Assembly (NCBI RefSeq): GCF_964355755.1
Contig: NC_092674.1
Coordinates: 21,170,001 to 21,234,000, forward strand
Origin: Antedon mediterranea
Lineage: Eukaryota; Echinodermata; Crinoidea; Comatulida; Antedonidae
Length of the DNA: 64,000 bases
Direction: 5' to 3'
Part shown: in pieces, positions 46,397 through 59,100 of the stretch
How positions within the stretch are numbered: position 1 is the stretch's first letter
Layout of the letters: every line of letters starts with the position of its first letter
The notes under the pieces: model-generated
Told to the model about the DNA's origin: nothing
What the model saw: the letters and a program-made list of their open reading frames with translations, nothing else
Databases searched by the model: none
Position numbers and translations under genes: made by a program

Positions 46397-48684
46397 TAAC
46401 ATATTGAATAAGAAAATGTGTGTTAAGATAAAAAATTGCAGTACATTGTATAAAAATTGTCAATTTTTAATTGCAATAAAAAGACATTTTTGGGGTAGCA
46501 GGTAACATTTATAAGAAGAAGAATAACCCAAGAATCAAACATCTAATTTGTATGATCTTGGTATCGTTGTGTAGCATTTTGTTTAATTTTATTTAAATTC
46601 TGCATAATTTTTATTTGAAATTCTACACAACGATACCAAGAACATACCAAATTAGATGTTTGATACTTGGGTTATTCTTATAAATGTTACCCGCTACCCC
46701 AAAAATGTCTTTTTATTGCAATTTTTAACAATTACAAAAATGACAATTTTTATACAATGTACTGACATTTTTTATCTTAACACACGTTTTCTTATTCAAT
46801 ATGTTAGTAAGCACAAGTAAAAGACAATTCAAATAAAAAAATATCGACAATTGGAGATCTGATATTGAAATATTTATATTTTTACCTCCATTGACCTTAA
46901 TAATCGTTCGATTAATTTCGTTTAAATTCTACATGATTACAAAAACATATATGCTACACATCGATACCAAGATCGTACTAATTAGATGTTTCATTCTTGG
47001 GTTATTGGTATTAATGCTACCCCCTACCCCAAAAATGTCTTTTTATTGCAATTTTGAAGAATAATAAAATTACATGACAATGGTATTAATGCACTGCAAT
47101 TTATTTCATGTTAACACACATTTTGTTATTCAATGTCAGTAAACACAAGTAAAACACAATTAAAATGAAAAGTATTGAAAAAATTTGAGATTTGATATTG
47201 AAATGTATCTCATTAGGCCTATGGCAAATATTTGCAATTTTGCAAAAGGTCAGTGACCTTTTTGACCTCTACTGACCTTAAACATAGTTCAATTAATTTT
47301 ATTAAAATTCTATATGGTTAAAAAACACGAATGCTACACAACGACACCAAGATCATACTAATTAGATGTTTGATTCTTGGGTTATTGCTATCAATGTTAC
47401 ACCCTACCCCAAAAAATGTATTTTTATTACAAATTTTAAGAATAAAAAATGATAATTTGTGTATAAATAATGAACTGCAATTTTAATCTTGTTAACATAT
47501 ATTTTCTTATTCAATATGTCAGTAAGCACAAGTAAAACACAATTACGATAAAACATATTGAAAATTATAGATACTATGTTGAAATTTATCTATGTTTTGG
47601 CAAAAATGTTTTGTAAAAGGTCAATGACCTTTTGACCTCTACTGACCCTACTAGTAGTCCGATTAATTTCATTTAAATTTTATAAGATTTTAAAAGATGT
47701 ATGCAACACAGTGGTACCAAGATAATACTAATTAGGTGTTGGATTCTTGTGTTATTGGGATAATTGTTACCCCCTACCCCAAAAATGTCTTTTTATTGTA
47801 ATTTTGAAGAATAACAAAATTAGATGACAATGGTATTAATGCAGTGCAATTTTTTTCATGTTAACACATATTTTGTTATTCAATATGTCAGTAAACACAA
47901 GTAAAACACAATTAAAATAAAAAATATTGAAAATTGGAGATTTGATATTGAAATGTATCTCATTATGGCAAATATTTGCAATTTTGCAAAAGGTCAGTGA
48001 CCTTTTGACCTCTACTGACCTTAGAAATGGTTCGATTAATTTTATTCAAATTTTATATGATTAAAAAACATGAATGCTACACAACGACACCAAGATCATA
48101 CTAATTAGATGTTTGATTCTTGGGTTATTGCTATTTTTGTTATCCCCTACCCCAAAAATGTATTTTTATTGCAATTTTTAACAATAAAAAATAAAAATTT
48201 GTATATAATGAACTGCAATTTTTATCTTGTTAACATATAATTTCTTATTCAATATGTCAGTATGTTAGTAAAACACAATTAAGATAAAAAATATTGAAAA
48301 TTGTAGATACGATATTGAAATTTATCTATATTTTGGGAAAAATTTGCATTTTTGACCTCTACTGACCTTAATAATCTTCCGATTAATTTTATTTAAATTT
48401 TAAAAGATTTTAAAAGATGTATGCTACACAATGTTACTAAGATAATACTAATTAGATGTTGGATTCTTGGGTTTATTAGGATAAATGTTACCCCCTACCC
48501 CAAAAAATATTTGAAGATAAAACATTGATGATCATTACAAATGACGCAAGTACATACAATGCATCCCTATATTTTTCTTGTTAACATCGATTTTTTCACT
48601 CTATATGTCCGTAGGAAGAAAATGATACCAAAGAAGTTTAACTGTGGGGGGGGGGGGGTGCACCGTAACTCCCTCCAGCCCATG

Positions 48685-49862
48685 GACTATATGTTACGTA
48701 ATTTAATTCTCTTATTTTAGAAAATAACTAAATAAATTAGTACATGATTCTAGTATAAGTATTATAAAAAATGTTTCTATTTAATATACAGGGAGCGGAG
48801 GTTGCCTCATAGACTGAACGGTTTTCATACGAACTTATGTACTGTAATATTATTTTACGTAGATTACTTTTTAATATTATTTTATTTATTTAATAACATA
48901 TTTATACAGGATTATACACAATCAAGTAGAAATATACTTGTTTTGCATTGTGGTCCTGTCGACAAAAACGGATACAAATTTAAATACAATTTCAATTAAT
49001 ATTATAGTATAATTTGAGATGAACGTATGTAATAAAGAATATAACTATATGATTATATTTTATACTCCTATCTGAATGTGCTTTTTATTGTGTAATAGAA
49101 CGACCGAAGCGTTTACCTATAGAATAAGAGTCTCTTCGAAATTTAATTTAATAAATGGCATTTCCCTCCAATAGTTTTTTTCTCTCATTTTTTTGTGTAC
49201 TCGCCACTGTAATAAATTACCATTCCCTAACCATGAACATTCTAGAATAAGATGTTTACATTTAAGACACCATGTATAATTAATATAATAACAATCAGGA
49301 ACATTCTAGTATGCTATTAATAGAAACTGTAATCCAATAGAATAAGAAGTATAAAGAATGATCTAGAAGGATAGGAACATCTTGATATAAAGGGATGTAA
49401 AACTATTGTCAGGTTGTTGGATATTAGAGGTTGGATATTAGATTGTAAAAGTTATTGTGAAGCTGTTGTTTAAAGTGCTTACTGGGTTGTTGAAAGTTGA
49501 AGTTGATTGAAATTAAAGCTTTGTTTTTAAGTTATTTGACAACTTTGTGGATTTGGTGTGTATACTTTTATGTCACAAGGGAGTTCCTAAAGTATTTTCA
49601 ACGGCTCGGAAACATACGTAAAAGGAGTTCGTGACATCCACTTAAGACACAAAGTTTAAATTATAGGCCTACACCTGACAAAACTGTTTGCTCTTCTCTT
49701 CTAATCGGCAATTGGTTAAAACAAATGTAGCAAGAAGCTGATTGGCTCAATGTTTGTTCAAAACCTCCTACATTTCAAAAATCGTTCACTTTGCTTACAA
49801 AGTTCCAATCACGGTGTTGTTCGTTACAACCTGCCTTCTTTCTATTTTTACTTACTATCATT
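48685..49862. other. 5' flank of the integrase gene; LINE 3' end fragment at 48880-49010
   Basis: TTTATACAGGATTATACACA and GGTCCTGTCGACAAAAACGG match 8670-8750, the 3' region of the minus-strand LINE at 8641-9884. The rest up to 49862 shows no gene. CCAAT at 49804 and other promoter words are too weak to call. Confidence 0.5.
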
Positions 49863-50110
49863 ATGGCCGATCATGAGTTTGATGCCTTGAGAAACTATCT
49901 ACAAAACAACGTTTATCCTGTAAATTATTCTGAAATATTAAAACGAAGTTTGCGACGGAAAGCCAAGAACTTTACAATTCTTCGTGATATCTTGTATTAC
50001 AAACAACATTCTGGTAGATTGTTGCGTGTATTGTTACCGAAAGAAAAAAACGAAGTGTTAAATAGTATCCATAAGCAGGCACATGGTGGTCACTTGGGTG
50101 TCAACAAAAC
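49863..50110 (+). CDS. integrase gene, exon 1
   Basis: 82 codons plus two bases, from MADHEFDALRNYLQ to HGGHLGVNK; ends at the consensus donor GTAAGT. Holds the first half of the HHCC zinc domain. Confidence 0.85.
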
Positions 50111-53100
50111 GTAAGTTTAAAGTTTGTTAATTAAATAATATTTAAGCTTCGATAACTTTCTGGGTGACTTTAAAACTGTTTATGTTTGGCCAGGTGGAAT
50201 GCCATCCTGAGATGAGTATTAGTAATTATTACAGCATTGTTTTTAAATGATTGTATACGTAATTTTACTTTCTGTGAACCACAGAATTCGAAATAAACGA
50301 TTAAATGAATGAATTAAATGAATAATAACTAATACTTATCAATTGAAAAATGTATAATGACCGTGTACATTATGAAGTTAGTATTTTATATATAGATTCA
50401 AACATATTTTTATACCTCCAAGAATGAAAAATATGTTAAGTCGATAATAATTTCTACTCAATATATTATCGCAATTAATTGTATAAATATATTGAAGTTG
50501 AACATAAAATATCACATGTAAAAAATACAAAACATATGTTGACATTCAATAATTAATCAAAAATGTTCCGAATATGAGCACTGTTTCAATAATTTGACAG
50601 ACTATTATTATATAATTTACACAGTGCTACACAACGCATATATCTTTAGTTCAAAATTAAGATATCTCTTTTAATAGAGATACATTATTTCAATTTAAAA
50701 CTAAGATGTCTTCCTTTTTAAAAGAAATATCTATGTTAATAGATATTTTTGTGTAGGCTTATTACAACTCGAAAAACCAAGAAGAATACAGTACAACTAG
50801 CTCTATCTATAATATTTTTAAAAAGTAATGTTGCAGTTTTATAACAGTTCATATACGGTACTCTACACGTGCCCACTGCATAACTAACACAGAAAAAAAT
50901 CCACTTGTGATATTCCGAATGGGACAAGTTAATCTTCCATTCTAAATATCTTGGTTACTAAATCTTAGATAGCTCAAGTAATATAGAGATTTCCCTCATG
51001 AGAGATATCTTATTTTTAAATAGTGATACAAATACTTCCCGAATGAAAACTTATTCAGGTCTTGGTATAATAAATATGTTCAATATTAGTTGCTCATTCA
51101 TAATGCAAAAAGCCATATCAGTAAATAATGTATTAACTTTCGTTCGTTTAAAATGTATACTTATGAAAGAAAATACAATTTGACAAAAAAAAAAGGTTAG
51201 GAATAAGACTTTTATTATGTAACTTTTAAGTGGATTATTAATTTTTAATTGTTTTTTTAGGGAATACATCTTTATAAGAAAACGCATTTTCAATAACAAA
51301 ACTAGTTTCCAGTCCCCCGCTAATGTAGTAAAACCACCTGCAGCTTATGTAATGAAAAAATTTAACACCATGTAGAACGATCAACAACGAATGTAGGAAC
51401 GAAAATTGCATCCCAGCTAATGTAGGTACTATCGCCAGCTAATGTAGAAAATATATATTTTACAAACCTAAATGTCTAAATCATGTGCAAATGCATCTGT
51501 TTACTTAGCTATCCATCTATCCACGTCTCGTAACCTACCAACTTTCTAAAACGACCACACATCGTAAGCAACCACCTCTTTTAAGGGACCGCTTCTCATA
51601 ATCGACTTCCTCTCTCGTAACGACAACTTTTTTGGGTGACCACCTCTATTAAAGGCCATCGTCTCTGTTAAGGGATCGCTTCCCATAATCGACCAACTCT
51701 TGTAAGTGATCACATCCTCTCATTATGGACCGCTTCTCATAATCAACCACCTCTCGTAGTAAGTGACCACCTCTCTTAACAACCACAACTCTCGTAAGCG
51801 ACCGCTTTTTATTTTCGACCGCCTCTCGTAAGTGATGATTACATTGATGACGATAAATTTAAATTTGCTTTATTCAGTCTTAAAAATATCCTTGAATATA
51901 ATAGAATGTTAAATCTGAAATTTAATCCATTTGTCTTTAACGATGTGATAAATAACTCTAATAATTTAATTGATTATGACATACCACATTCATGTTCTTA
52001 TACCTTTGATCATAACATCTCAGCTACATGTGAAAAAGACTTTTCCATCTTACATATAAATCCACGAAGTTTCAATAAAAACGTTGATCTGATTAGCACT
52101 TTCCTCACTAGTTTAAGGCATACCTTTTCGATTCTAGCTTTATCAGAAACCTGGTTTAAAGAAGATGGTTCCAATTTAATCCACATATATAACTATAACT
52201 CGGTTAATACACCACGCTGTGGAAGAAGAGGTGGTGGTGTTGCTATCTATGTTCATAATACAATCTCATTTCGAATCCGGAATGATTTAAAATTAATTGA
52301 CAAACCGTCTGAGCACTTTGATCATTCTGAATCTATCTTTATCGAAATAACAGTTCCCGGTAGGAAAAACATTTCTGTTGGCAATATCTATCGTGCTCAT
52401 CGTACCAATATTGAAACATTTTTTTATGATCTTACAAACTGTCTCACAAAAATTAATACTGAAGAAAAACAATGTTATATATCCGGTGATTTTAATCTTG
52501 ACCTTCTAAATTCTAATGACAATCACATTATTAATGAGTTCCTCTCTATTTTTTATAACCATAATATGTTTCCTCTTATCGATAGACCCACCAGAATTAC
52601 CCCTTCAACAGCTTCCTTAATTGATAACATTTTCACTAAAGTTTTTACTCAATATATAAAATCGGGTGTTGTTATTGCCGATGTTTCTGATCATTATCCT
52701 GTTTACCAAATCACTAAATCAACTCCAATTAGCAACGCAAATACTTCGAATAAAATTTCCACTCGTTTATTTAACCAAACTAGAATTCAACACTTTTATG
52801 AAAATTTAAGCTTGGTTGATTGGAGTTGTATTACTGATCTTGATTCTTCTGACCATGCATATAATGCTTTCATCCATAAATTTACAGAGGTCTACAATGT
52901 ACATTTTCCCATCTCTAAACATTCCAACAACAATTCCCGGCGTCGTTGTATTCCTCAAAAGCCTTGGATTACTTCGGCGATCCAAAAATCAATAACTCGA
53001 AAAGATAAATTAAACAAAAAGTATGCAAGTAACCCTACTGAATCCAACAAAACGTCTTATGTTAATTATCGTAATAAACTTACTTCTTTAATCAGGATTT

Positions 53101-56100
53101 TTAAACAGCAGTATTATGCTGAAAAGCTTGAGGAAACAAAATTTAATTCAAAACAGACTTCTCAATAACATTATATAATAATAATAATACCACATTTATA
53201 TAGCGCCCTTTTCATGAGTAATCATGCTCAAAGGCGCTTTACAAGCATTATTACCCCAGTATTTTTTGGGATCAAACACGTATGGAAACATACTCCCATA
53301 ATGCAGCCGGTAACCAGCGCAAAGTTGTGTCTAGATCTAACTGGGTACCCATTTATACACCTGGGTGGAGAGAGGCAACGTAAGTAAAGTATCTTGCCTA
53401 CGGATACAAGCAATGCGGCGAGAGTTGGATTCGAACCTAGGTCTGACGATCGGTAGTCCAACGTCCAACACACTGCGCCACACGCCCCTAACACACTGCG
53501 CCACACGCTACATTATGGGTAGACAAAACAATAAACACATATCATCATTTTTTTAAATAAATGATATACATATATCTGATTCTCAAATCATTGCTGATAA
53601 CTTTAATAAATACTTTGTCAACATTGGTCCTGAATACCTGCGTAAAATTCCTCAATCTGATATTACTTTTAATTATTTTATAAATAACATAAAATCACCC
53701 GTTAGCTCTCTGTTTGTTTTACCAACTGATAAAGATGAAGTACTCACAATATTCAGAAATCTAAAATCTGGTGCTAGCAGCGGTTTCGATGACATTAAAC
53801 CAGATATTATTAAATATGTTGGGGAATTAATAGCATCTCCACTTGTTCATATTTTTAATTTATCACTATCTACCGGTATTGTCCCGGAGAAGCTGAAAAT
53901 TGCCAAGATAATTCCCGTCTTGAGTGAGTGAGTGGCCGAGCGGTTAAGACAGTGGAACCGTAATTACGTAGCCATAACATCGGCATGGGTTCGAGGCTCA
54001 CTCACTCCATGGTTCTGGTGGTAGAACGAGTCTTCTCGGATAAGGACTATAAACCGTAGGTCCAGTGTACACATCTAGCTCGTGTGCACTTTAAAGAACC
54101 TAGTACATCTTTCGAGACGAGTAGGGGGTTACCCCGGTGTATTAGTACATCACAGCCACTGATCACCAACTGGGCCCTCTGGGAGACCAGTCTTTGACTG
54201 AAGAGGTTACCCAGTATAAATATATATTTCAATCAATTTCAATCAATCATGGTGAGACTGATAAATTTAGCAATTATAGGCCCATCTCGGTAATGCCCGT
54301 TTTCTCCAAAGTTTTAGAACGCATAATTCATAAAAGACTCTATAATTAATTTTCTCGATTTAATTTATTGCAAGAAAACCAATTTGGTTTCCGCCCAAAC
54401 ATGTCTACTGAAATGGCTGTTCTACAAGCATATGATAAAATAATCTCTGAATTAGATAAGAAAAAGCATGTTCTTGGGATATTTCTGGACCTTTCAAAGG
54501 CCTTTGACACCGTTAATCACGACATTCTCCTGTCTAAACTACAGCATTATGGTATACGTGATGCTGCCTTTGATTGGTTCAGAAGTTACCTGGCGGATAG
54601 AAAGCAATATATATCTTTTAATTATCATAGTTCTTCTTCTTTAAACGTTTGTTGTGGTGTTCCACGGGGCTGAATTTTAGGCCCGCTACTCTTTATTATT
54701 TACATTAACGATTTAGCAAACATCTGTAAACACTCCAATCTTATTTTATATGCTGATGACACTAACCTTTTAATTTCAGATAATGTTTTAAACCGTCTAG
54801 TTGATAATGTTAATTCCGATCTCTCGACTATCTCGAGTTGGTTTAAAGCAAATAAGTTATCGCTTAATGCTAATAAAACCAATTATATGATTTTTAAGAA
54901 CAGATATAGTAACCGTGTTTAGAATGACCTTAACGTTTTCATTGATAATAATAACATCTCTCGTGTAACTAGTTGTACATTTCTTGGTGTAATAATGGAC
55001 GAATGCTTAACCTGGAATCAACATACAATCCATATTGCAAACTTAGTTTCAAAATATTCTGGTATTCTTTTTAGGCTAAAACCAATTTTACATGTCAATG
55101 TTCTATCATCCTTATACAAGACTCTAGTCCTTCCTCATATTCAATACTGTAGCTTGATTTTGGTTGACGACAATAACTGTCGCCTTGAAACTGTTTATCG
55201 CAAACAAAAGCGCATAATGCGTTTATGCACAAATTCTCAATTCCTTGAGCATTCACCACCATTATTTGCTAGTCTTAACAACTTAACTGTGTATGATATT
55301 CATAAGTTATCAAAAGGTGTTTTCATGTACAAATTTAAGAATAATTTATTACCAGCTAACTTTTCTAATTATTTTGTTAGAGTAAACTCAGTTCATAATT
55401 ATGGCATCAGGTCCTTTGATACTTATCGTCCTTATCATTTTGTTACCGATATGGGTAGAAACACTATCAGAGGACATGGTCCAATTTTATGGAACAGTAT
55501 TGATGCTTCTATTCGTAATTCATCATCTGTCAAAGTATTTAAAAAGTTGTATAAAAATAATTTGCTCTTAACTTATCAATGAGTGTTACAAATATGTTTA
55601 CATTTACATTGTTCTTTTGCTTTTTTGGTTTTATCGCACTATCTTTGAATTCATATGCCAACATGTTTAGCTAGTATTGTCTCGTCCTGTGCTTCAATTA
55701 TGTTTGTATCATGTATTAATTATTTTGTTAAGGTGGCCAAATACTTTTTTGCTCTTTTTTGGTCATCCTTCCATTTTTGCATATATTCATTACACTTTTT
55801 TATATTGGAAAATAAAAACTGAAACTGAAACTGAACTGAAACTGATGATCTCTTTTAGAAGACCACCATATCTCTAAATGGACCGCTTCTCATAATATAC
55901 CAACTCTTGTATAAATCACCTCTCTTAAGTGGCCACTTCTAATGAACGACCTCTCTGTTAGGAGACCGCTTCTCATAATCGATCGTAAGCGACCACCTCC
56001 CTTATCGACCACAACTTTCGTAAGTGACCCCTTTTTTAAAGGACCACCACCTCTCGCAAGGACCGCTTTTCATAATCAACTACTTACTTATTCTTTACTT

Positions 56101-59100
56101 AAATTTTAATATTGTAATACATTTTTTACTTGTAATGTTTTTTATGTCGTTTGTATTGCTTATTCACCATCTATTGTTGAAAAAATAAATAAATAAACTA
56201 CTTCCCGTAAGCGACCGAGGTGGTCGAATATAAGAATGTGGTCCCTTAAAAGAGAGAAAGAGGGGTTGTGGTTCCATAAAAGAGGTGCACTTACGAGAGG
56301 AGGTCGATTATGAGAAGCGTTCCTTTATGAAAGTGAGTGCTCCCTTACGGGGGTGCTCGATTGTAAGAAGCGGTCTCCTAACAGAAATGGTGGTCGTCCA
56401 ATAGAGGTGGTCTCCTAAAAGAGGTGTTTGCTAATGAGGGTGGTTGCTTACGATGTATGGTCAATTCTGGGAGGTAATCGCTTACAAGTTAATTACCGCG
56501 TTTTTAAAGTCGGTCGCTTACGAGAGGTGGATAGTTACTGACAGATTAGTAGAGAGATAGCTGGCAATAGTAACTACATTATAGCTACTAGATGGTCATC
56601 TAGGTCGTGCCCACAGATGGTTCTCGAATACATATAATAGTGATTTCAGCGTTAAACAAGGCCAACAGCTCATTAAGTCGCGTGCTACAATGCATAGTGA
56701 TACCGGACCGACAGACATACAGACCGACCGACATAGTGAACTATAGACTCGCGTCCACGCGACTAAAAAGGCATGATTTTGACGAATTTTTAAACTTTTT
56801 CATCAAAAACGTGCGCAAATTATCCAATTCGGCGTGCTCGTATGACGTAATTTTAAGTCGAAATTGTTTAAAAGTTGATAAAATTATTAGAAAAGGCTGC
56901 AAAAACATAAATCACGCGAAAAAGTATGTATTTAACGCTACGTGCGCACCGCGCGCGTATGGGAATTTTTGACATGCTCAAAATGACAAGAAACGCGTAG
57001 AAAGTTGATTAAAAATTAATTTTGCACATTTTAAAATTTTAAATGTCCGTGCGCGCGTAACTTTGTGTAAAACACATTTTTTGTCAACAGAAAGTTAGCG
57101 CCTGATATAAATTAAACTTTTGCAAAGTTTCAATTTAAAATGTTATTTGGTTTTTGACCTATGTTAAATACGAGAAAATCGTTAAATCGCTCGTAAATCA
57201 CGTTGCGCAACTCTAACGTCATTCACAATAAAAGGTGCACAATTTCACGTAAATGCCCACATGTTGACATCAAAACAGTTCAAAAAGTACAGAAAAGTGA
57301 TAAAGCGCATAGTGATACCGGACCGACAGACAGACCGACAGACCGACAGACAGACCGACCGACCGACATAGTGAACTATAGAGTCGCGTCCACGCGACTA
57401 AAAACTGGCGACTTCAAATGTACATGCAGGACTCGACAATAATACATGTCGTTTACAGGAACGAATAAATAGACACGGTGATTTATGTACTCAACTAAAA
57501 TTAGAACCCTGGGAATTACTTCCGAAAGAGAAACTTGTCACAAAATAAGACCAATTGTTTTGTAACAAACTGAATTTGTATTTTGTATGTAACATTATGG
57601 TTGATGGATGGGGAAGAGGATGGGTGCAAAGACGAACAATTTTTAAATGTATTCTTTATCCATTTAGTAACGAAATACTAATTGTTTTCATGTTTTACAA
57701 ATAATATACACTAAACACAGTAAAACATTGCAATTTAATACTTTGTTGAAACTGTCACCGTCATAGTCGATTGAAATAGTACAGTACATGTAACGATACA
57801 TCACTAATACGACGTTTATATTTTTTTGTAATTACATTATTAATTAATACAAACGTTCATAAGGAACTGTCAGTAATAAAGTAAACGCCTCAATTCGGGG
57901 AAAATCGTAAATTCGCTTTAATCGTCAATAGATAATTATCTAACTCAACTTAATTAGTAGGCCTAATGGTTTTCAATTGTTTCTGAGAGCCAATTTAAAG
58001 TTGTTCTGCGTTTAGGGCATGTGATCCTTCGTACTGTAAGTCTGTCCTCTACTGGCTTTACAACGCTACTCATGCCAGTGAGGGGGAGGGTGGTGGTGTG
58101 GATGGTGGTTTAACTGCAATAATAAAGTTGATTGTACATAATAGACGACGACTGGAAAGGCTAGCTCATAATCCGTTAAAAAAATACCTCTGCAGCACTG
58201 ATTGAAAAAAAATGTATTGAATTTCTGTTATGACTGTACTTGTCTTTACGACGCCTGAGGGAATAGAAACTTGTGGAACAGAGATTGGAACATGTTTCAT
58301 TTATCGCATATCAACACATTTGTATAAACGTATATTAAATCTATCAAAATAGTATTTTTTAAAGAAAATCAGGCTGTCTTCAACATTATGATGCTGTACT
58401 CGAGCTGTTCAACCGGTTTTCAGCTATTAAAAACAATTATCGTAGGAGGAGATAGGAAAATGCGAAACATCCTCGTATTATTGTGTGCGGGTATTTTTTA
58501 AGATTGACATCCATTAGACAGTGTATACCACAACCACGAAACACCCCTCTTTGGGGCAAATCGTTGAACCTAAATTCGTTTTAATTGTCAATAACTAATT
58601 ATTTAACTCAATTTAATTAGTAAACAGGGTTACATCAGATGGTTAAAATGTGTACCAAAAGTCCGAACCAACTTTATATACTATTGAGTAAAAATTATAG
58701 AAATAACGCGCAATTTACCGAATTTTGCCCTTACGTAAATTTATATATAGACTAGATGGCACGCTCGCTTCGCTCGCGTACCATCTAGGTCGTGCCCACA
58801 GATGGTTCTCGAATACACAGTATTTCCAGCGAGAAAAAAATGGAGATTTCAAATGTACGTACTGCAGGACTATAATACATTGTCGTTTACAGAAACGAAT
58901 AAATAGACACGATGATTTATGTAGTCAACCAAAATTAGCACCCTAGGAATTACTTCCGAGAGAGAAACAAAATGAGTCAATTTTTTTTATTTGGACTCAT
59001 TTAAACAAACCCAATTTGTGTTTTGTATGTAACATTAAGGGTTGAGGGATGGAGGAAGAAGATAGGTACAAAGAGGAAACATTTTAAAATATATTCTTAT

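Larger units (their letters stand above)
44931..48684. mobile_element. foldback element 4 (3.75 kb) with 371-bp repeats and AGGTCA clusters
   Basis: The ends CATGGGCTG and CAGCCCATG are inverted, followed by a C-run (left) and G-run (right) and long inverted arms. Each arm is three to four direct units of about 371 bp sharing TTTTTGGGGTAGGGGGTAAC, CAAACATCTAATTAGTAT and GGTCAGTAGAGGTCA. The left arm is interrupted by a MITE (46129-46396). No coding gene; open frames are mirror images of the arms. Confidence 0.85.
51840..55842 (+). mobile_element. CR1/L2-like LINE, nearly full length but broken
   Basis: Endonuclease then reverse transcriptase on the plus strand, 3' end (CTGAAA)n after TGGAAAATAAAAA, and TGATGAT on both sides (51833-51839, 55843-55849) as a likely 7-bp target duplication. 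Two SINEs (53175-53509 and 53921-54248) are inserted in the coding region. Short 3' tandem repeats instead of poly-A fit CR1/L2. Confidence 0.85.

Noticed and set aside
46202-46505. Overlapping frames on both strands, possible small gene
   Set aside because: They fall in a palindromic MITE, which makes similar frames on both strands.
49791-49862. Longer N-terminus of the integrase gene from a TTG start
   Set aside because: It would need a non-ATG start and adds residues unlike the family; ATG at 49863 directly precedes the conserved part.
53933-54005. tRNA-Leu or tRNA-Ser gene
   Set aside because: A and B boxes are present, but the arms do not pair well and a SINE body and tail follow; it is the head of a SINE.
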